A stretch of DNA of 16,954 nucleotides, from assembly GCA_016209155.1 (NCBI GenBank), contig JACQWU010000129.1:1-16954 (forward strand), read 5' to 3'. The notes below the pieces were generated by a model. The model did not search any database. It saw only the letters and a program-made list of their open reading frames with translations, and was not told the DNA's origin. Positions 15,187 through 16,954 of this stretch are shown piece after piece. This DNA is from Candidatus Desantisiibacteriota bacterium. GTDB taxonomy: Bacteria > JACRDZ01. The position numbers were made by a program, and so were the translations under genes. The stretch's first letter is position 1, and every line of letters begins with the position of its first letter.

Positions 15187-16863
15187 ATGATAGAATTGAA
15201 ACATAATAAATTTTTAATTCCCGCCGTTTTTTTCGTTTATTTATCCATAATTTCATATATATATGCTTATAATATTCCCGTTATGCAAGAAGAAGATATT
15301 TACGAGCTTTTTAATAACGGTGAAATAACTGAGGAAGAAAAAAATAATATGCTGTATCTTTTGGCAAGTCCAATTGATATTAACCACGATCCATTGATTA
15401 GAATTGCGTCTTTACCCGGAGCAGATATTGAGCTTGCCGAAAAAATTATCAGATTAAGAGAAAAAATAAATGGATTTAAATCCTTATCCGATTTAATAGC
15501 ACTCCCTGAAATATCTGAAAATAGAATTAGTATGTGGCAGTCTTTTATATTAATTTTTCCGCTTCAAAAAAATTATTTCTACCAGAAAATAAAATATCAG
15601 GATGATTTAAACAAAACATACGAACCTTACATTTCAGATGAATTATTTTTTCGAAGCGGTAAATATTATATTGGCATTTTAGGTATATATAACCCGGGGA
15701 AAAAAATAGAAGATAAAAATGGAATACATAAATATTTTATTTTCCATGAAGGAAACAGTTTATTGAAAAAACTTATTATTGGTAATTATAAAGCCGGGTT
15801 TGGTTCAGGAGTAACATTAAGTAACTCATGGCAAAATTATAATGAATTTATCTATGATAATGGAATAGAAAATAAATTTTATGGAATAGGTATAAAAATA
15901 AAACCTGATAAAAAAATATCTGCTACTTATATCTATTCGATGCCTATCCCTAATACTGAACAAAAATATGAAAACATACTAAATGGAATTAATTTAAATT
16001 ATGAAATAAAAGATTCAAAATGGGATGCCGGAATAACCTGGTACCAGAGTAAACTTATAAACAGTTTTGATTCAACCTCATATAAGACCGGTAAGAAATA
16101 TATTTCAGCATATGGAGCGTATAGTGATTTTATTCTTAATCCTTATTTGTTTTCTTTTGAAATATCGCAGATTAAAACAGGCTCAAATGGTGAATTATTT
16201 AAAATTGATGCTCATTTCCCTAAGACTAAGACTCTATTTATTTACCGCTCTTATGACAAGGATTTTATAAATCCTTATAGTGCTAGTTTTTCAGCATCAG
16301 ATGATGAACCGGATAATTCTGACGAAATGGGAATATACTTGAAATTAACACATAGATTATCGGATGAATTTGAATTTGGCGGATACTATGATTTATGGAA
16401 GCATCCTTCTACAGCTATGTCTGGTACCAGAAAAAATGTGCAATTTAAATCTTTTTATGGAAAATATTTATGCAGTGAATTTTATCGAACGTGGAAAACT
16501 GATGATATAAAGAATCCTGTTGAAACAAATAATGGTATGCAGTTTCAACTTTATTTTAATTCTGAATGGAAATTCTTAATTAATTTTTGGGAAAATACGA
16601 ATGATTATTTACTAAACCGGAAATATAGCTTAAAATTATTTTACAGACTTAGCAAAATTTCATTATATGAATACCAGATAAAAAAAGAAGAAAATGACAT
16701 CCATCATACTGATAAATATATTTTAGAACAATATTTGCAATATAAAATAATTTTATCGAAAAATGGGCAGATTGTGCTGCGTTTAACTGATAAGGATTAC
16801 AGTAACGAATATAGGAAAGAAAAAGATTATAAATTAAATCTGGAATTAAGATTATTATGGTGA
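15187..16863 (+). CDS. Exported helix-hairpin-helix protein with beta-barrel-like body
   Basis: With the ATG at 15187 the product has 558 residues. It opens with a signal peptide: basic M-I-E-L-K-H-N-K, a hydrophobic stretch to about residue 27, then a polar region. Residues about 62-115 are a ComEA-like helix-hairpin-helix unit (D-I-N-H-D-P-L-I-R-I-A-S-L-P-G, I-I-R-L-R-E-K-I-N-G-F-K-S-L-S-D-L), normally a DNA- or protein-docking fold. The rest alternates polar and aromatic residues, with I-I-G-N-Y-K-A-G-F-G-S-G-V-T-L-S, and ends in Trp, as outer-membrane barrels often do. Similar HhH-plus-barrel proteins occur in Bacteroidota and related phyla and remain uncharacterised. The longer frame from 15124 was rejected because its start lies in a terminator hairpin. 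The ribosome site for 15187 is poor (GGAGA about 16 bases away), so the start is the least certain part. Confidence 0.7.
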   Translation: MIELKHNKFLIPAVFFVYLSIISYIYAYNIPVMQEEDIYELFNNGEITEEEKNNMLYLLASPIDINHDPLIRIASLPGADIELAEKIIRLREKINGFKSLSDLIALPEISENRISMWQSFILIFPLQKNYFYQKIKYQDDLNKTYEPYISDELFFRSGKYYIGILGIYNPGKKIEDKNGIHKYFIFHEGNSLLKKLIIGNYKAGFGSGVTLSNSWQNYNEFIYDNGIENKFYGIGIKIKPDKKISATYIYSMPIPNTEQKYENILNGINLNYEIKDSKWDAGITWYQSKLINSFDSTSYKTGKKYISAYGAYSDFILNPYLFSFEISQIKTGSNGELFKIDAHFPKTKTLFIYRSYDKDFINPYSASFSASDDEPDNSDEMGIYLKLTHRLSDEFEFGGYYDLWKHPSTAMSGTRKNVQFKSFYGKYLCSEFYRTWKTDDIKNPVETNNGMQFQLYFNSEWKFLINFWENTNDYLLNRKYSLKLFYRLSKISLYEYQIKKEENDIHHTDKYILEQYLQYKIILSKNGQIVLRLTDKDYSNEYRKEKDYKLNLELRLLW

Positions 16864-16866
16864 ATT

Positions 16867-16954
16867 TTATTTCATGGATTTGTTATTTATATCAGGATTT
16901 AAATCTACTAATTCATTTTTTGCTAATATCTTGTTTTTAATTTTTATTTTCAAT
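16867..16954 (-). CDS. C-terminal end of a convergent gene, partial
   Basis: On the - strand a frame is open from the right edge for 28 codons and ends in TAA, three bases beyond the stop of the HhH protein gene. The visible residues are polar and end N-P-D-I-N-N-K-S-M-K. The composition resembles ordinary local coding sequence, and the tight convergent stops fit a real gene end, but the fragment is too short to assign a family or exclude chance. Confidence 0.4.
   Translation of the reverse strand, partial: LKIKIKNKILAKNELVDLNPDINNKSMK

Noticed and set aside
1-16954. CRISPR array, tRNA, rRNA, insertion sequence or integrase
   Set aside because: I found no short regularly spaced direct repeats, no cloverleaf, and no transposase or integrase motifs on either strand; the 267-bp repeats are coding.

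Overview
The window is strongly A+T-rich DNA from a bacterium that is probably anaerobic and Gram-negative. Anaerobe-type chemistry is suggested by radical SAM/cobalamin enzymes and a high-molecular-weight rubredoxin plus rubrerythrin plus ferritin-like operon. An outer membrane is suggested by a signal-peptide protein with a beta-barrel-like body that ends in an aromatic residue, and by a lipoprotein. The mix looks like an uncultivated lineage, but I cannot name a phylum from the sequence alone.

Layout. (1) 1-3189, + strand: the 3' part of a giant surface or secreted protein made of at least eleven 89-residue He_PIG/cadherin-like Ig repeats and a C-terminal fibronectin III domain. (2) 3200-8500, - strand: an apparent operon read right to left. 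It holds a GT4 glycosyltransferase, a 5'-truncated dTDP-4-dehydrorhamnose 3,5-epimerase remnant with no start codon, and two tandem paralogous B12-binding/radical SAM enzymes resembling the uncharacterised Ta0216 family. A good sigma70-type promoter sits upstream of the glycosyltransferase. The setting suggests surface glycan or lipid chemistry, but the substrate is unknown. (3) 8836-12896, + strand: aspartate kinase lysC (with a strong internal ribosome site that would make a separate regulatory subunit), the ribosome-assembly GTPase engB, a HEAT-repeat lipoprotein, and a tyrosyl-tRNA synthetase gene broken by an out-of-frame internal deletion. (4) 13156-14971, + strand: a tight oxygen/NO-defence cluster of flavoprotein-rubredoxin fusion (Hrb type), rubrerythrin and a ferritin-like diiron protein. 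(5) 14972-15153: a small, less A+T-rich island with a possible 25-codon ORF, ending in a perfect 15-bp terminator-like hairpin. (6) 15187-16863: an exported protein with a ComEA-like helix-hairpin-helix domain followed by a barrel-like region. A convergent gene on the - strand enters at the right edge.

The most notable points are the paired Ta0216-like enzymes beside a glycosyltransferase, the broken tyrS (whose junction also carries an in-frame U UUA AAC slippery heptamer), the decapitated rfbC, the internal start in lysC, and the higher-order duplication inside the Ig-repeat gene. Two clean deletions in one window mean that assembly error must be excluded before biology is inferred. I did not find a clearly new multi-gene system; the radical SAM operon is the best candidate for uncharacterised chemistry.
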